Numbered from the stretch's first letter, positions 26,462 through 35,796 are shown. The stretch: 64,000 nucleotides of DNA from an uncultured Desulfobacter sp. (GCF_963677125.1 NZ_OY781882.1:3976501-4040500), one strand, 5' to 3'. Notes: generated by a model from the letters alone, not told the origin. Numbers and translations: made by a program.

Positions 26462-28117
26462 TTACTGGTCGTCGGCAGCCTGGTAAACAACCCGGTTTCG
26501 TCCCTCATCCTTGGCACGATAGAGTGCCATATCGGCTCGAGCGACAATGTTTTGTTCATCCCCGTCCTGTTTATGGATTCTGCCGATACCAATGGAAATA
26601 TGGACCTGGATCTCTTTCTCTTCATGAATAACAGTATGGCTTGCAACGGCTTTTCGGATACGTTCCGCCGCCTGGATGGACTCCTCCACTCCTGACTCTG
26701 CAAGGATCACAAGGAATTCCTCTCCGCCATACCGGCCGGCAGAGTCGACATTACGAAGATTTTCATTAAAGATTTCAGCCACCTGTTTTAATACGGTATC
26801 TCCAGCCTGATGTCCGTATGTATCGTTAACATCTTTAAAGTGATCCACATCAAGCATCAATACGGAGAATGCTGTCTTATACCGGCGGTAATACTCGTAA
26901 TGATCTCGCAGGATACTCATCACCCGTTTTCTGTTATTCAAACCCGTCAGAGGATCAGTGGTCGCCAATTGTTCCAGTTCGGCCTGGCTTAGCTTCAATT
27001 TTGCAACCATTTCATTAAAAACAGTTGTTGCAAAACCAATCTCATCGTTACGGCGTACTGGAAGTAGAACGTCCAGATCACCTTCAGCCACCCTTTCAGC
27101 CCCTCTTGTCAAAGCCGACAACGGAACCATGATTTGCCGGGTCAGCAGATAAGCCACAAGAGCCATAAGCACACTAAAACAGCAGATAATAAGAATATTT
27201 CTATGGCGGGCATGAATCACGCCGGAGAACGCCTTTTCATAATTTTCTACGATAAAAAGACCCCATTCCAGTTCTCGAAACGGGACAACCAATCCCATTA
27301 AGCGTTCACCCTTGCCGTTAACATATTCACGAAGTGTTTGCCTGTCACTGGCAGGCGATGGGTCAATTTTATTAAGAACTTTTTTGGCCCCCCTTCCGTA
27401 GAGAAACTGCCGCCCTATTTTCATGTTCACAAGGGATTGATAGGTCCAGTCACCAGAATCTCCAAATTTCGCCGGATCCAATAAAGTCAGTAATCCGGTA
27501 AGTCTGACTTCAATCGCCAGCAATGTTTCATATTCATACAGCTGATCCAAAAAAAGAGGAACCCCGATCAGGATAAGGGGCGACTTATCCCTTGCATCAA
27601 TGTATGCGTTGCTCTTAAACCATTGCTGGTCTGAAATTTGTTCGATGTAGTCATCAGGAAAAGCAAACGGCCGATCTCGGCCTCCGCTTTCTGAGGCAGC
27701 CATCACAGCGCCGGTCCTGGAAAGAACTAAAATCCGGACATACCCTTTAAATTGACGCTGCAATGTACTCAGATAGGTTTCAAGTATTGTGATGTTTGGG
27801 TGCTGTTTTTCATCGCCATTTGCCTTTTCTTCAGGCATTTTAAGATACGCTGTAACTGCTTCCGAGACAATTGACGCGTTGGAAAACACGGTCAGATCAT
27901 ACACCCGTTTTTTTAGCCACAGGGAAATTTCCCGTTCCATGATCTGTGCGGAGTCGACAAATTTTTGCTTAACCTTCTCCTCCAGCGTGGTTTGCAGCAT
28001 GTTCTGGAGCAAAAGTCCCATGGATAGAGACGGTATGGCCGTGACCAATATCGCAAAAACGAAGATCCGGATCCTGATACTCAACAGATATCTGTGTTTA
28101 TTTTTCCGCTTGTCCAT
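26462..28117 (-). CDS. Membrane diguanylate cyclase (dCache-like sensor, HAMP, GGDEF)
   Basis: The 551-residue protein has a transmembrane helix near residue 12-34, a periplasmic double-Cache-like sensor (about 40-285), a second transmembrane helix (about 290-312), a HAMP domain (LLTRQIMVPLSALTRG) and a GGDEF domain. The active site GGEEF is intact. An RxxD inhibitory I-site (RNVD) lies five residues upstream, so cyclic-di-GMP product inhibition is expected. The gene may be co-transcribed with the small ABM gene 14 bases upstream. Confidence 0.92.
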   Translation of the reverse strand: MDKRKNKHRYLLSIRIRIFVFAILVTAIPSLSMGLLLQNMLQTTLEEKVKQKFVDSAQIMEREISLWLKKRVYDLTVFSNASIVSEAVTAYLKMPEEKANGDEKQHPNITILETYLSTLQRQFKGYVRILVLSRTGAVMAASESGGRDRPFAFPDDYIEQISDQQWFKSNAYIDARDKSPLILIGVPLFLDQLYEYETLLAIEVRLTGLLTLLDPAKFGDSGDWTYQSLVNMKIGRQFLYGRGAKKVLNKIDPSPASDRQTLREYVNGKGERLMGLVVPFRELEWGLFIVENYEKAFSGVIHARHRNILIICCFSVLMALVAYLLTRQIMVPLSALTRGAERVAEGDLDVLLPVRRNDEIGFATTVFNEMVAKLKLSQAELEQLATTDPLTGLNNRKRVMSILRDHYEYYRRYKTAFSVLMLDVDHFKDVNDTYGHQAGDTVLKQVAEIFNENLRNVDSAGRYGGEEFLVILAESGVEESIQAAERIRKAVASHTVIHEEKEIQVHISIGIGRIHKQDGDEQNIVARADMALYRAKDEGRNRVVYQAADDQ

Positions 28118-28131
28118 GGATAGCTACGGAA

Positions 28132-28437
28132 TCATACTTCAGTAAGGACTTTAACAGTCATCGACGCAACAATATCCTTGGTTTTTTCTTTATACGCTAG
28201 CATATGCGCCGATGATAAATGGGCCATTAAATCTTCTACACTTTGCCATTTTTCAATAACCGTAACTATATTTTTGTTCAATTCCTGGGGCGGGAGCTCT
28301 GTGGGCACATCAACCGTCGGGATATACTCAATACATCCTTTTTCCTTAAGAACAGCAGGCATATTGAATTTAAAAATTTCAATAAAATTGTCTAACTGAC
28401 CGTCTTTAACTTGAATTGATGCAATGACGCTGATCAT
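28132..28437 (-). CDS. ABM-fold putative quinol monooxygenase
   Basis: This 101-residue dimeric ferredoxin-like-fold protein of the antibiotic biosynthesis monooxygenase (YgiN-like) family has the usual start MISVIASIQVKDGQLDNF, a central CIEYIPTVD strand and the VIEKWQSVEDLMAHLSSAH segment. AAGGA precedes the ATG. Proteins of this size act on quinones or have unknown roles. It lies directly upstream of a GGDEF gene on the same strand. A weak hairpin (CCGTGT/ACACGG, 28468-28484) and a P2 copy lie in its leader. Confidence 0.75.
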   Translation of the reverse strand: MISVIASIQVKDGQLDNFIEIFKFNMPAVLKEKGCIEYIPTVDVPTELPPQELNKNIVTVIEKWQSVEDLMAHLSSAHMLAYKEKTKDIVASMTVKVLTEV

Positions 28438-28494
28438 GGTTAAAATCCTTATTTTTTATAAAAAAGTCCGTGTAAACAACACGGATCTTTCAAC

Positions 28495-28547
28495 TTTTGT
28501 TGGGTGAAGCCTGGATATCGATAGACCAGGTCAGCCCATGTCTGTTA
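28495..28547 (+). repeat. Repeat family P2, copy upstream of the ABM gene
   Basis: Its segments TTTTGTTGGGTGAAGCC, TGGATATCGATAGACCAGG and TCAGCCCATGTCTGTTA form a hairpin of TGGG/CCCA, TGA/TCA and CCTGG/CCAGG. It lies in the 247-base gap between marR and the ABM gene. Confidence 0.75.
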
Positions 28548-28684
28548 GAGAATGGTTATTTTTAAAATTTTATTTTCAGCGGTTGAAACCGCTTTTTGAA
28601 AAAGAGAATAGACTAAAAAAATCTGGATTACAACCGCGTTCATGCGCCATGCCTTAGATTAATTTTCTTACAGAATCATCGTTT

Positions 28685-29167
28685 TCAAGGGTGGACGGAA
28701 TTGTTCAGACGGTCAAAATTTTCAAATATTTCATTTATGGTTTCTCTGCACCGGATCATTTCATCCGGATCAATCCCCTGCTGTGCCTCTTCTAACATTT
28801 CTTCTACAAAACCCACGAGATGGGGTTTTAATTCTTTGGCTTTGTTTGTCAGGTAGACAAGATTGCTGCGTCTATCATTCTGATCAGGAATCCTGAGCAC
28901 AATATTTTTTTTCTCAAGCCCATTTAAAAGGCGGGTAACGGCAGCTTTATCTTTGACGGCGGTCCGGGCAAGTGCTTGCTGGGTCTGCCCGTCCCGACGG
29001 TAAAGATGGACAAGGAGGCTCCACTGCTCGTAACTGACATCAATGCCGGCGTCCTGAAATTTTTTTGACAACCGTTTTATAATCGCCCGGGATAAACGGC
29101 CCACAAGATAACCAATAGATTGGTCAATGATCTTATTGTACTCGTCCACGTAAATTTCTTTATCCAA
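28685..29167 (-). CDS. MarR-family transcriptional regulator
   Basis: The 160-residue protein has a winged helix (QQALARTAVKDKAAVTRLLNGLEKKN, about 77-102) followed by the wing with DQNDRRSNLVYLT, which is typical MarR. It lies downstream of the TRAP transporter genes on the same strand, separated by an inverted repeat. It might regulate that transporter or its own expression. The ligand is unknown. Confidence 0.88.
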   Translation of the reverse strand: MDKEIYVDEYNKIIDQSIGYLVGRLSRAIIKRLSKKFQDAGIDVSYEQWSLLVHLYRRDGQTQQALARTAVKDKAAVTRLLNGLEKKNIVLRIPDQNDRRSNLVYLTNKAKELKPHLVGFVEEMLEEAQQGIDPDEMIRCRETINEIFENFDRLNNSVHP

Positions 29168-29181
29168 AACTAAATTATTAA

Positions 29182-29254
29182 TTCACCACAAAAATCACAA
29201 AGGACACGAAGTTTCATACACAAATACCTTCGTGAACTTCGTGCCCTTCTTGGT
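29182..29254. repeat. CTTCGTG-type inverted repeat
   Basis: The left arm CACCACAAAAATCACAAAG plus GACACGAAG (29184-29211) pairs with the right arm CTTCGTGAACTTCGTG plus CCCTTCTTGGT (29228-29254), with some mismatches. From memory, CTTCGTG/CCTTCGTGGTG palindromes recur between genes in many unrelated bacteria. Here it separates the TRAP permease gene from marR and could terminate transcription. Confidence 0.65.
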
Positions 29255-29311
29255 AAAAAGCAAAAATATACATTCAGTCGTAAAAATGAGCTCAGTCGTT
29301 AGCCCTAAAAA

Positions 29312-31213
29312 TCAGGCATCGGCTTTTTTCCCATTAAACATCTTTTTTATATAAGAGATCCAGATCCCACTAAGAAACCATGAATACGCCCAGGTTCCAA
29401 GAGTTATGGCAACAAAGGCTTTAACAATATCCATGGGGGTGCCGTCAAGGGAAAATCCAGGCACGTAGCCAAAAAGAAGGGGGCCCAGGTATAAAAATTT
29501 GGCAAATTTAAACGCAGACAGGGCTGTACGCCACATATTTGCCTTGGCAATGGTTGCGCCTGCAAAGGCAGCAATACATACGGGCGGCGTAATATTTGAA
29601 TCCTGGGACAACCAGTAAACAATCATGTGTGCAGCAATTTGATTCACCCCAAGATGGGTCAGAGCCGGCACCGCAACAACGGCAGTAATCAAATATGCGG
29701 CAGTGACCGGAACGCCCATACCTAATACCAGGGAGGCCAGGGCCACAAGCAAGATGGTGAGCAGCAGGGAACCGCCGGCCAGCTCGATCATGATATCGGC
29801 AAACGTTAATACCAAACCGGAAAAAGTTAACACACCAATAATAATTCCGATGACACCCACAGTCGCACCGATTTTAAGGCTGTTCTCAGTACCGGATCTG
29901 GCAGCTTCTAGAAAATGGACCAATCCGGGTTTCACCTGTTCGGGTTTTTTGATGTATACAAGAACAGCTGCGGCAACACCGATCAGAAAGCCCACCCACT
30001 GGGGGATGACAAAACCGCCCGAGCCTCCCATAACACCGTTGATCAAGGACATTAAAAATATTCCGGTTACGATGAGGGCCATGGTCAAATCCATGGACGT
30101 ATCCGATCTCACCCGGCTGATGAAAAGACATGTAACCAGGCCAAGTATTGCTGAAAAACCAGGGGAATACCCTGTGAGCATCAAAATGGTGATGGCAATG
30201 AGAGGAATGGTATAAAACCATTCGGTTTTAAAAATATGGCCGGCAGACTGCTCACTTCTCTCTCCGACAATATTATCTTTTTTGGCCTCATAGTGAACCA
30301 TGCAGAACACACTGAAAAAATACATGAACGCAGGAAAAATGGCCACCAGCATAATTCTTGAATAGGGAACGCCGGTGAGCTCAGCCATAATAAAACCGCC
30401 GGCCCCCATGATGGGTGGCATGAACATCCCGCCAATGGAAGCTGCCGGTTCGACACCACCGGCCACATGGGGTTTAAATCCTGCTTTTTTCATCATGGGG
30501 ATGGTGAACATGCCCGTGGAAACGGTGTTGGCAATTGCTGAGCCGGAAATCGATCCAAAAAGTCCGGATGCGATGACGGAGACCTTAGCCGGTCCGCCGA
30601 CCTTATGGCCAACAGCCGCCAGGGGCCAGTCAATAAAAAATTTCTGGGCCCCACATTTTTCAAGGTAAGCACCGAACAGAACGAATAAAATGACATATGT
30701 TGCCAGAACATTGGCCATAATGCCGAACACACCGTCACTTTTGTAAAAAATGCTGATGCACAACTCCGTAAATGGTGCACCGGCATGGGAAATCAAATCC
30801 GGGGCCATATATCCGTACACCCCGTAAATCAGCATTAAGGCGCCCATGATCACAAATACATTGCCCACAACCCGCCGGGCCAGCTCAATGCCGATAAGAA
30901 CGCCGATGACGGCAAACACCATATCAACGGTTGTTTCAGCACCGGTCCGGTAATTGATGGCTTCAAAAAGCACGATCCAATATCCGACCGAAGCAATGGA
31001 TAAAAGAATCAACACATAATCAATGATCCTGCCGATAAGGGATTTTGATTTGTACAACAGGAAGACAAGAATATAGGTGATGATAACGTATATCCCCCTG
31101 TGATACTGGGTCGCCATAGGCTGCACAATGGCAGACCATGAGTAAAACAGCACCAGAATGATTGAAAGGATGTCGAATATAATTTGTTCCAGTCGATTGA
31201 GTTTCTCGTACAC
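29312..31213 (-). CDS. TRAP transporter fused permease (4TM/12TM, DctQM)
   Basis: This 633-residue polytopic inner-membrane protein fuses the small (about 1-180) and large (about 180-620) TRAP permease subunits. It has glycine-rich transport motifs such as GLFGSISGSAIANTVSTG, GMFMPPIMGAGGF and LGMGVPVTAAYL. It drives sodium- or proton-coupled uptake of a substrate delivered by the adjacent TAXI binding protein. It is the second gene of the pair, following an intercistronic hairpin. The substrate is unknown; TAXI systems are best known for C4-dicarboxylates and glutamate. Confidence 0.93.
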   Translation of the reverse strand: MYEKLNRLEQIIFDILSIILVLFYSWSAIVQPMATQYHRGIYVIITYILVFLLYKSKSLIGRIIDYVLILLSIASVGYWIVLFEAINYRTGAETTVDMVFAVIGVLIGIELARRVVGNVFVIMGALMLIYGVYGYMAPDLISHAGAPFTELCISIFYKSDGVFGIMANVLATYVILFVLFGAYLEKCGAQKFFIDWPLAAVGHKVGGPAKVSVIASGLFGSISGSAIANTVSTGMFTIPMMKKAGFKPHVAGGVEPAASIGGMFMPPIMGAGGFIMAELTGVPYSRIMLVAIFPAFMYFFSVFCMVHYEAKKDNIVGERSEQSAGHIFKTEWFYTIPLIAITILMLTGYSPGFSAILGLVTCLFISRVRSDTSMDLTMALIVTGIFLMSLINGVMGGSGGFVIPQWVGFLIGVAAAVLVYIKKPEQVKPGLVHFLEAARSGTENSLKIGATVGVIGIIIGVLTFSGLVLTFADIMIELAGGSLLLTILLVALASLVLGMGVPVTAAYLITAVVAVPALTHLGVNQIAAHMIVYWLSQDSNITPPVCIAAFAGATIAKANMWRTALSAFKFAKFLYLGPLLFGYVPGFSLDGTPMDIVKAFVAITLGTWAYSWFLSGIWISYIKKMFNGKKADA

Positions 31214-31251
31214 GGCCGTCTTCCTGTCTTATTAAGTGTTTCAATACTATT

Positions 31252-31287
31252 CGGACAGAAAAGGCTTATTCAAGCCTTTTCTGTCCG
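31252..31287 (-). terminator. Intercistronic hairpin between TRAP binding protein and permease
   Basis: A perfect 16-bp stem (CGGACAGAAAAGGCTT and its complement) has a 4-base loop. No T-run follows on the minus strand, so partial termination or 3'-end protection of the binding-protein mRNA is more likely than full termination. This would raise binding protein over permease. Confidence 0.75.
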
Positions 31288-31321
31288 GTTAAAATAAAGC
31301 ATGATCAAAATTTATATACGC

Positions 31322-32284
31322 CTATAGTACCCCTTTTTCCTTCCAGAATTTTTCAGCACCTGGATGAAAGGGCGTAACGATACCGTCAGCACCGTGTTCT
31401 ACAGCCATGCTTTTAAACGTTTTTTTCTGGGCCTTCATGTGGGCAAGTCCCTCATCGGAAAAAATCAGGGTCAGCATTTTGTAAACGGTTTCAGCAGACA
31501 CTTTGTCATTTGCCACCCAGAGGGTGGAATCCTGGAATGACGGTGTGTCGGTATCGACACCTTTATAGGTGTTTGCTGGAATAGCCAATTTCGCAAAATA
31601 GGGATATTTATCATAAAAACCGGTTGCTTTTGCGTCGGCATCAAGATCGACCATGGCGATGTCATTGGTTTGGGCGGCCATCATGACGGCACCGGAAGGA
31701 AATGCAGTAAACAGCCAGAATGCGTCAAGCTGATTGTTACCGAAGGCCTGGGCCGCATCATTGTATCCCATGGCGTTTCTTTCTATCTTATCCCATACAC
31801 CCATGTGTTTGAAAAAAAGTTCGCAATTGGCAAATGCGCCTGAACCGGCATTGCCCACACCGACTTTTTTACCCACAAGGTCTTTGGTGCTTTTGATGCC
31901 CGATTTTTTGTGTACAACAAGCTGTGCCGGTGCGCCGTAAAGCCATGCCACAGCCAGTACGTTTTCATATTTTCTGGTATCGTTTGACAGCATACCATGG
32001 CGACCCTGGTAGACATGCCCGGAATAAACAACACTCATCTGCTGTCTGCCGGCATTGGTTTTTCTTAAGTTCTCAGTAGAGCCACCGGAGGACTGAGCCT
32101 GAACTTTAAATCCTTTGACCTCTTTCATTGGTTTATAAACCTGGATACTGTTGGCCACGACCTGGAAAGTTCCGCCCGCAGGGCCGCCGCCGAATACGAT
32201 GCGTTCCTTGGCAAGGCCGGGTTGGCAAAAAACCATGGAAACGACCCCAATAAAGCCAAAAATTAGTAGATGTTTACCCTTCAT
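31322..32284 (-). CDS. TAXI-family TRAP transporter solute-binding protein
   Basis: This 320-residue periplasmic protein has an N-terminal signal peptide (about 1-25, ending PGLA) and the TAXI signature FGGGPAGGTFQVVANSI in the mature N-terminus. It should capture the substrate for the fused permease encoded next. GTAGGAGGA precedes the ATG. It is the first gene of a two-gene operon. Confidence 0.93.
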   Translation of the reverse strand: MKGKHLLIFGFIGVVSMVFCQPGLAKERIVFGGGPAGGTFQVVANSIQVYKPMKEVKGFKVQAQSSGGSTENLRKTNAGRQQMSVVYSGHVYQGRHGMLSNDTRKYENVLAVAWLYGAPAQLVVHKKSGIKSTKDLVGKKVGVGNAGSGAFANCELFFKHMGVWDKIERNAMGYNDAAQAFGNNQLDAFWLFTAFPSGAVMMAAQTNDIAMVDLDADAKATGFYDKYPYFAKLAIPANTYKGVDTDTPSFQDSTLWVANDKVSAETVYKMLTLIFSDEGLAHMKAQKKTFKSMAVEHGADGIVTPFHPGAEKFWKEKGVL

Positions 32285-32429
32285 GATGTCCTCCTACGTA
32301 ACTGTTAACATTTTTACAAAATTAATAAGTGAACCATTATTCACCATATCAATCCATCTAAAAAAGATCAATGAGAGTCTTTTTTTATAGGTACTTATGT
32401 CTGATGTGGCCTATTTTCACTGTTGGGCA

Positions 32430-34877
32430 TCACGACCTGTTGTCCATACAGATCCGAGCCGCCACATTAACCGCCTCAACACCATCCGAAGAATATTCAG
32501 CACCGATTGATTCGGCCCAGTCTCGGGTCACCACGGCCCCACCGACCATCACCTTGCATGCAAGCCCGTTCTCCTTTGCCAGGGCAATGACCTCGGGCAT
32601 ACGCACCATGGTGGTGGTCATCAGGGCGGAGAGCCCGATGAGATCGGCCTTGTGGGTTGTTGCCGCTTCAATGATGTCCTCGGCCGTGACATCCTTGCCC
32701 AGGTCAATCACATCAAATCCAAAATTTCGGAGCATCAGCACCACGATGTTTTTTCCAATGTCGTGGATATCCCCCTGGACCGTGGCAAATACAAGGGTAC
32801 CCTTTTTTTCCTGGGACCCCGAGGCCGCAAGGGCGGGTTCAAGCACGGCAAAACCGTTTTGCATGGTCTCGGCGCTTGCAATGAGCTGGGGCAGGAAATA
32901 CTTTCGTTCATCATAGTATTCCCCCACGGTCATAATGGCCGGAATCATCTTTTTCTCCAGCAGTTCGGACGGGGCGATCCCCTTTTCCAGGGCTTGATTA
33001 CAAAGCGGCTCAATATCTTCTCTTCGGCCCTCGATCACCGCCTCAACAATCTGGTCTTCCACGGGCATATCCGCTGTTTTTTTGGCAGTTGTCTCTTTTT
33101 TCTTTTCCGCGTTTTTACCTTTGGCAAACCGCTGGATATACGACAACGCATCCATGTCCCGGCCGGTCAGTACATCCGAGGCTGATTTGGTATTCATCAA
33201 CAGTTCATGGGACGGGTTGGCAATGGCCCAGGAGAGCCCGGCACCGGCGGCCATGGCAAAAAAAGAGGCGTTCACCCACCCGCGTTCAGGCAGGCCGAAA
33301 GAAATGTTGGATAATCCGAGGACCGTGCCAAATCCCTGTTCGGACGCCCATTTGACGGTTGCAAGGGTCTCTTTGGCGGCCTGGGGATTACTGGATACGG
33401 TCATGACCAGCCCGTCCACTACCAGATCTTTATTTTTGTAGCCATAGACAGCGGCCCGTTCGGCAATCTCCATAACCAACTCTTTTCTCCGTTCTGCCTT
33501 GTCCGGCAATTCATTGTCGGCCAGGGGCAGTACAATGAGCATGGAACCGTACTTGGCCGCCACCGGCAGCAGTTTATCCAGTTTTTCTTTTTCAGCTGAG
33601 ATGGAGTTGATCAAGGCTCGGCCAGGGTAATAGCGTACGGCTGCTTCCACCACCTCCGGGTCCGACGAGTCAATGACCAGGGGCAGATTGACCACCGGCA
33701 CGACACTGGAAATGATATCCAAAAGGGTCTGTTTTTCGTCAATGCCGGGCATGCCCGCGTTGATATCCAGCAGGTCGGCCCCGGCTGCGGCCTGGTCACG
33801 GGCAAGTTTTCGCACATAGGCCATATTCCCCGCCTTCAGTTCTCCCTGCAAAATCTTTTTCCCGGTGGGGTTGATGCGTTCACCGATAATGCGGATGGTG
33901 CTGTTTGAACCCGTAATCAGCGCCTGGGTGGCCGAGGAGAGCATGGCTGTTTCCACGGGCTTTCTTTCCAAAGGCACAAGCCCTTTCATGCCCCGGGCCA
34001 GTTTGGCGATATGCTCGGGATTGGTACCGCAGCATCCCCCCATGATATTGACGCCGGCTTCGGCAAAGGGCTCGGCAAAGGTGCTGAATTCATCGGCATC
34101 CATGGGAAATACGGTTTCATTGTCTTTTATAACGGGCATCCCCGCATTGGGTTTTGCCATCACCGGAATCTGTACCATCTTTCGAATACGCCGGATAACC
34201 TTAAGCATCTCTGTGGGACCTGTGGAGCAGTTGACACCCACCACATCGGCACCCAGACTTTCAAGGGTAACCGCCATGGCCTCGGGCGTGGTGCCGTTTA
34301 AGCTGTGCCCGGTTTCATCAAAGGTCATGGAGATCATGGTGAACCCGCCGCAAAGCTCTTTGATTGCCAGCAGGGCCGCCCGGCTCTCCTGTATGTCAAT
34401 CTGAGTCTCGATGACAAAAAGATCCACGCCGCCGTCAATCAACCCCTTTACCTGGCGTTTAAATCCCTGGATGGCCTGTTCGAAATCAAGGTCGCCAAAG
34501 GGCTTGATAAATTGACCGCAGGGGCCGATATCCCCGACGATTAGCGGACGGATACCTTCCCGTTCCGCCAGTTCATCCGCCGTTTTAACCGCATTTTCTG
34601 CAATTTTGCAGTTGATCTGCTCTGTTTTATCGGCAGCGCCGAACTCCTCAAGCTTCCAGGGAGTGCCGCCAAAGGTACAGGTGTAAAGCATATCAGACCC
34701 TGCCCGGGCATAGGCGCGATAGATGTCGGCCGAAACTTCCGGATTTTCCATGGACCATAGTTCAGGGCTGACACCCGGCGGCAGCCCCCGTTTCTGCATC
34801 TCGGTGCCGGTGGCCCCGTCCAGGATAAGAATTCGTTTATTAATAATGTCCAGTATGCTTTTGCCTTTTTCCTCCAT
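32430..34877 (-). CDS. metH: Cobalamin-dependent methionine synthase lacking the activation domain (split MetH)
   Basis: The 815-residue enzyme transfers methyl from methyltetrahydrofolate to homocysteine through cobalamin. Its domains are: homocysteine binding (about 10-300; zinc cysteines in GVNCSTGP and GGCCGTNP), pterin binding (about 330-590; RIIGERINPTG), cap (about 620-690) and B12 binding (about 700-815; GDIHDIGKNIV, LSALMTTT, VGGAVVT). It lacks the C-terminal SAM-binding reactivation domain of the 1,200-residue enzymes. The gene immediately upstream in the same operon encodes that domain. CAGGAG precedes the ATG. No cobalamin or SAM riboswitch was seen. Confidence 0.93.
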   Translation of the reverse strand: MEEKGKSILDIINKRILILDGATGTEMQKRGLPPGVSPELWSMENPEVSADIYRAYARAGSDMLYTCTFGGTPWKLEEFGAADKTEQINCKIAENAVKTADELAEREGIRPLIVGDIGPCGQFIKPFGDLDFEQAIQGFKRQVKGLIDGGVDLFVIETQIDIQESRAALLAIKELCGGFTMISMTFDETGHSLNGTTPEAMAVTLESLGADVVGVNCSTGPTEMLKVIRRIRKMVQIPVMAKPNAGMPVIKDNETVFPMDADEFSTFAEPFAEAGVNIMGGCCGTNPEHIAKLARGMKGLVPLERKPVETAMLSSATQALITGSNSTIRIIGERINPTGKKILQGELKAGNMAYVRKLARDQAAAGADLLDINAGMPGIDEKQTLLDIISSVVPVVNLPLVIDSSDPEVVEAAVRYYPGRALINSISAEKEKLDKLLPVAAKYGSMLIVLPLADNELPDKAERRKELVMEIAERAAVYGYKNKDLVVDGLVMTVSSNPQAAKETLATVKWASEQGFGTVLGLSNISFGLPERGWVNASFFAMAAGAGLSWAIANPSHELLMNTKSASDVLTGRDMDALSYIQRFAKGKNAEKKKETTAKKTADMPVEDQIVEAVIEGRREDIEPLCNQALEKGIAPSELLEKKMIPAIMTVGEYYDERKYFLPQLIASAETMQNGFAVLEPALAASGSQEKKGTLVFATVQGDIHDIGKNIVVLMLRNFGFDVIDLGKDVTAEDIIEAATTHKADLIGLSALMTTTMVRMPEVIALAKENGLACKVMVGGAVVTRDWAESIGAEYSSDGVEAVNVAARICMDNRS

Positions 34878-34884
34878 GTTGTTT

Positions 34885-35523
34885 TTACTCTCCTGTCACT
34901 TTTGAAATACCGCAGAATGCGGTAACGCTTTTTTCCGGCATCAGGATACAGGTGTCCGTTATGGCCACCCCAAGCGTTTCCATTTTAAGAATGTGGTATA
35001 CATCTGCCTGAAACCGGATATCAAAATCCCCGTAACCGGCAGAAAACCGCTTTAATTTTAAGACCTTTCGTTCTCTGACCAGCTCTTTGTTGAACAATGC
35101 CATCAGCCAGTCAAATCCTTCATCTACAATTTCAGATGCCGCAGCATCCATAATCACAGCCCCGGTCATCCTTTTTTCCTCCTGGAGCTGTTTAATCTTA
35201 TCGGCAACTGCCTGGCCGCCGGTAATCCCCATAATAAGCAACTGGTCGGCCTTCCCCAGAAACCGGGTAAACTTAGCGCTTTCAAACACCGTATCAGATT
35301 GCTTTAACGCAACGGTGCCCTTCCCGTGATCAATTTGGATATCCCCGATACGGGCCGTAGCCTTAAGGTGGATAAGATCCGCTGCATGGGTGATCCATTC
35401 GTCCACCTCGGACATCATCCGCTGTGAAATTTCATTTTGCCGACGCTGATACCCCAGGCGTTTAAGGATTTTATGCCTTGGCACTTTTAAGGGAATGTAT
35501 GGGAAGGTTCTAAGCTGCTGCAT
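34885..35523 (-). CDS. Stand-alone MetH activation-domain-like protein
   Basis: This 212-residue protein resembles the SAM-binding reactivation domain of methionine synthase: an N-terminal helical part, an ADQLLIMGITGGQAVAD segment, a conserved DAAASEIVDEGFDWL helix and the C-terminal LMPEKSVTAFCGI, the counterpart of the SAM-binding motif. It lies 7 bases before the activation-domain-less metH, so the two probably work as a two-subunit methionine synthase. Most of the 336-base upstream gap (35524-35859) is repeat P1 copy C. Confidence 0.8.
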   Translation of the reverse strand: MQQLRTFPYIPLKVPRHKILKRLGYQRRQNEISQRMMSEVDEWITHAADLIHLKATARIGDIQIDHGKGTVALKQSDTVFESAKFTRFLGKADQLLIMGITGGQAVADKIKQLQEEKRMTGAVIMDAAASEIVDEGFDWLMALFNKELVRERKVLKLKRFSAGYGDFDIRFQADVYHILKMETLGVAITDTCILMPEKSVTAFCGISKVTGE

Positions 35524-35660
35524 TGGGCTAATATATCAGTTTTTTTCTATTATTAAAGTGTTTTCCCCGAATCGTGATTGAGCTAATACACATCTGTCCT
35601 TCATGGGCATTAAAAATATCCAATACTTTAATGGGTCGACGCTTGATCACGTGTATAGTG

Positions 35661-35796
35661 CCCGACCGAAAACCGTAAATTTTGCCGATTACGGCGTTTG
35701 TCTCAAATTTTAATCCTCAAAATACTTCATGTATTCCTCCGGTTAAAATTTGCGCCCGCCTTGTACTCAACAAAATTTCCAGGTTTTCGTTCAGAC
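35661..35796 (+). repeat. Dispersed palindromic repeat family P1, copy C
   Basis: Outer arms GAAAACC (35668) and GGTTTTC (35782-35788) enclose TAAATTTTG/CAAAATTT and CGGCGTTTG/GCGCCCGCCTTGT. The inner stem AATAC/GTATT is flanked by AATCCTCA and CTCCGGTT as in copies A and B. The edge GACCGAAAACC matches the edge of copy A. It separates the defence island from the metH operon. Confidence 0.82.

Noticed and set aside
35524..35660. Cobalamin or SAM riboswitch upstream of the metH operon
   Set aside because: I could not see a B12 box or a SAM-I/II/IV core; most of the gap is repeat P1 copy C.
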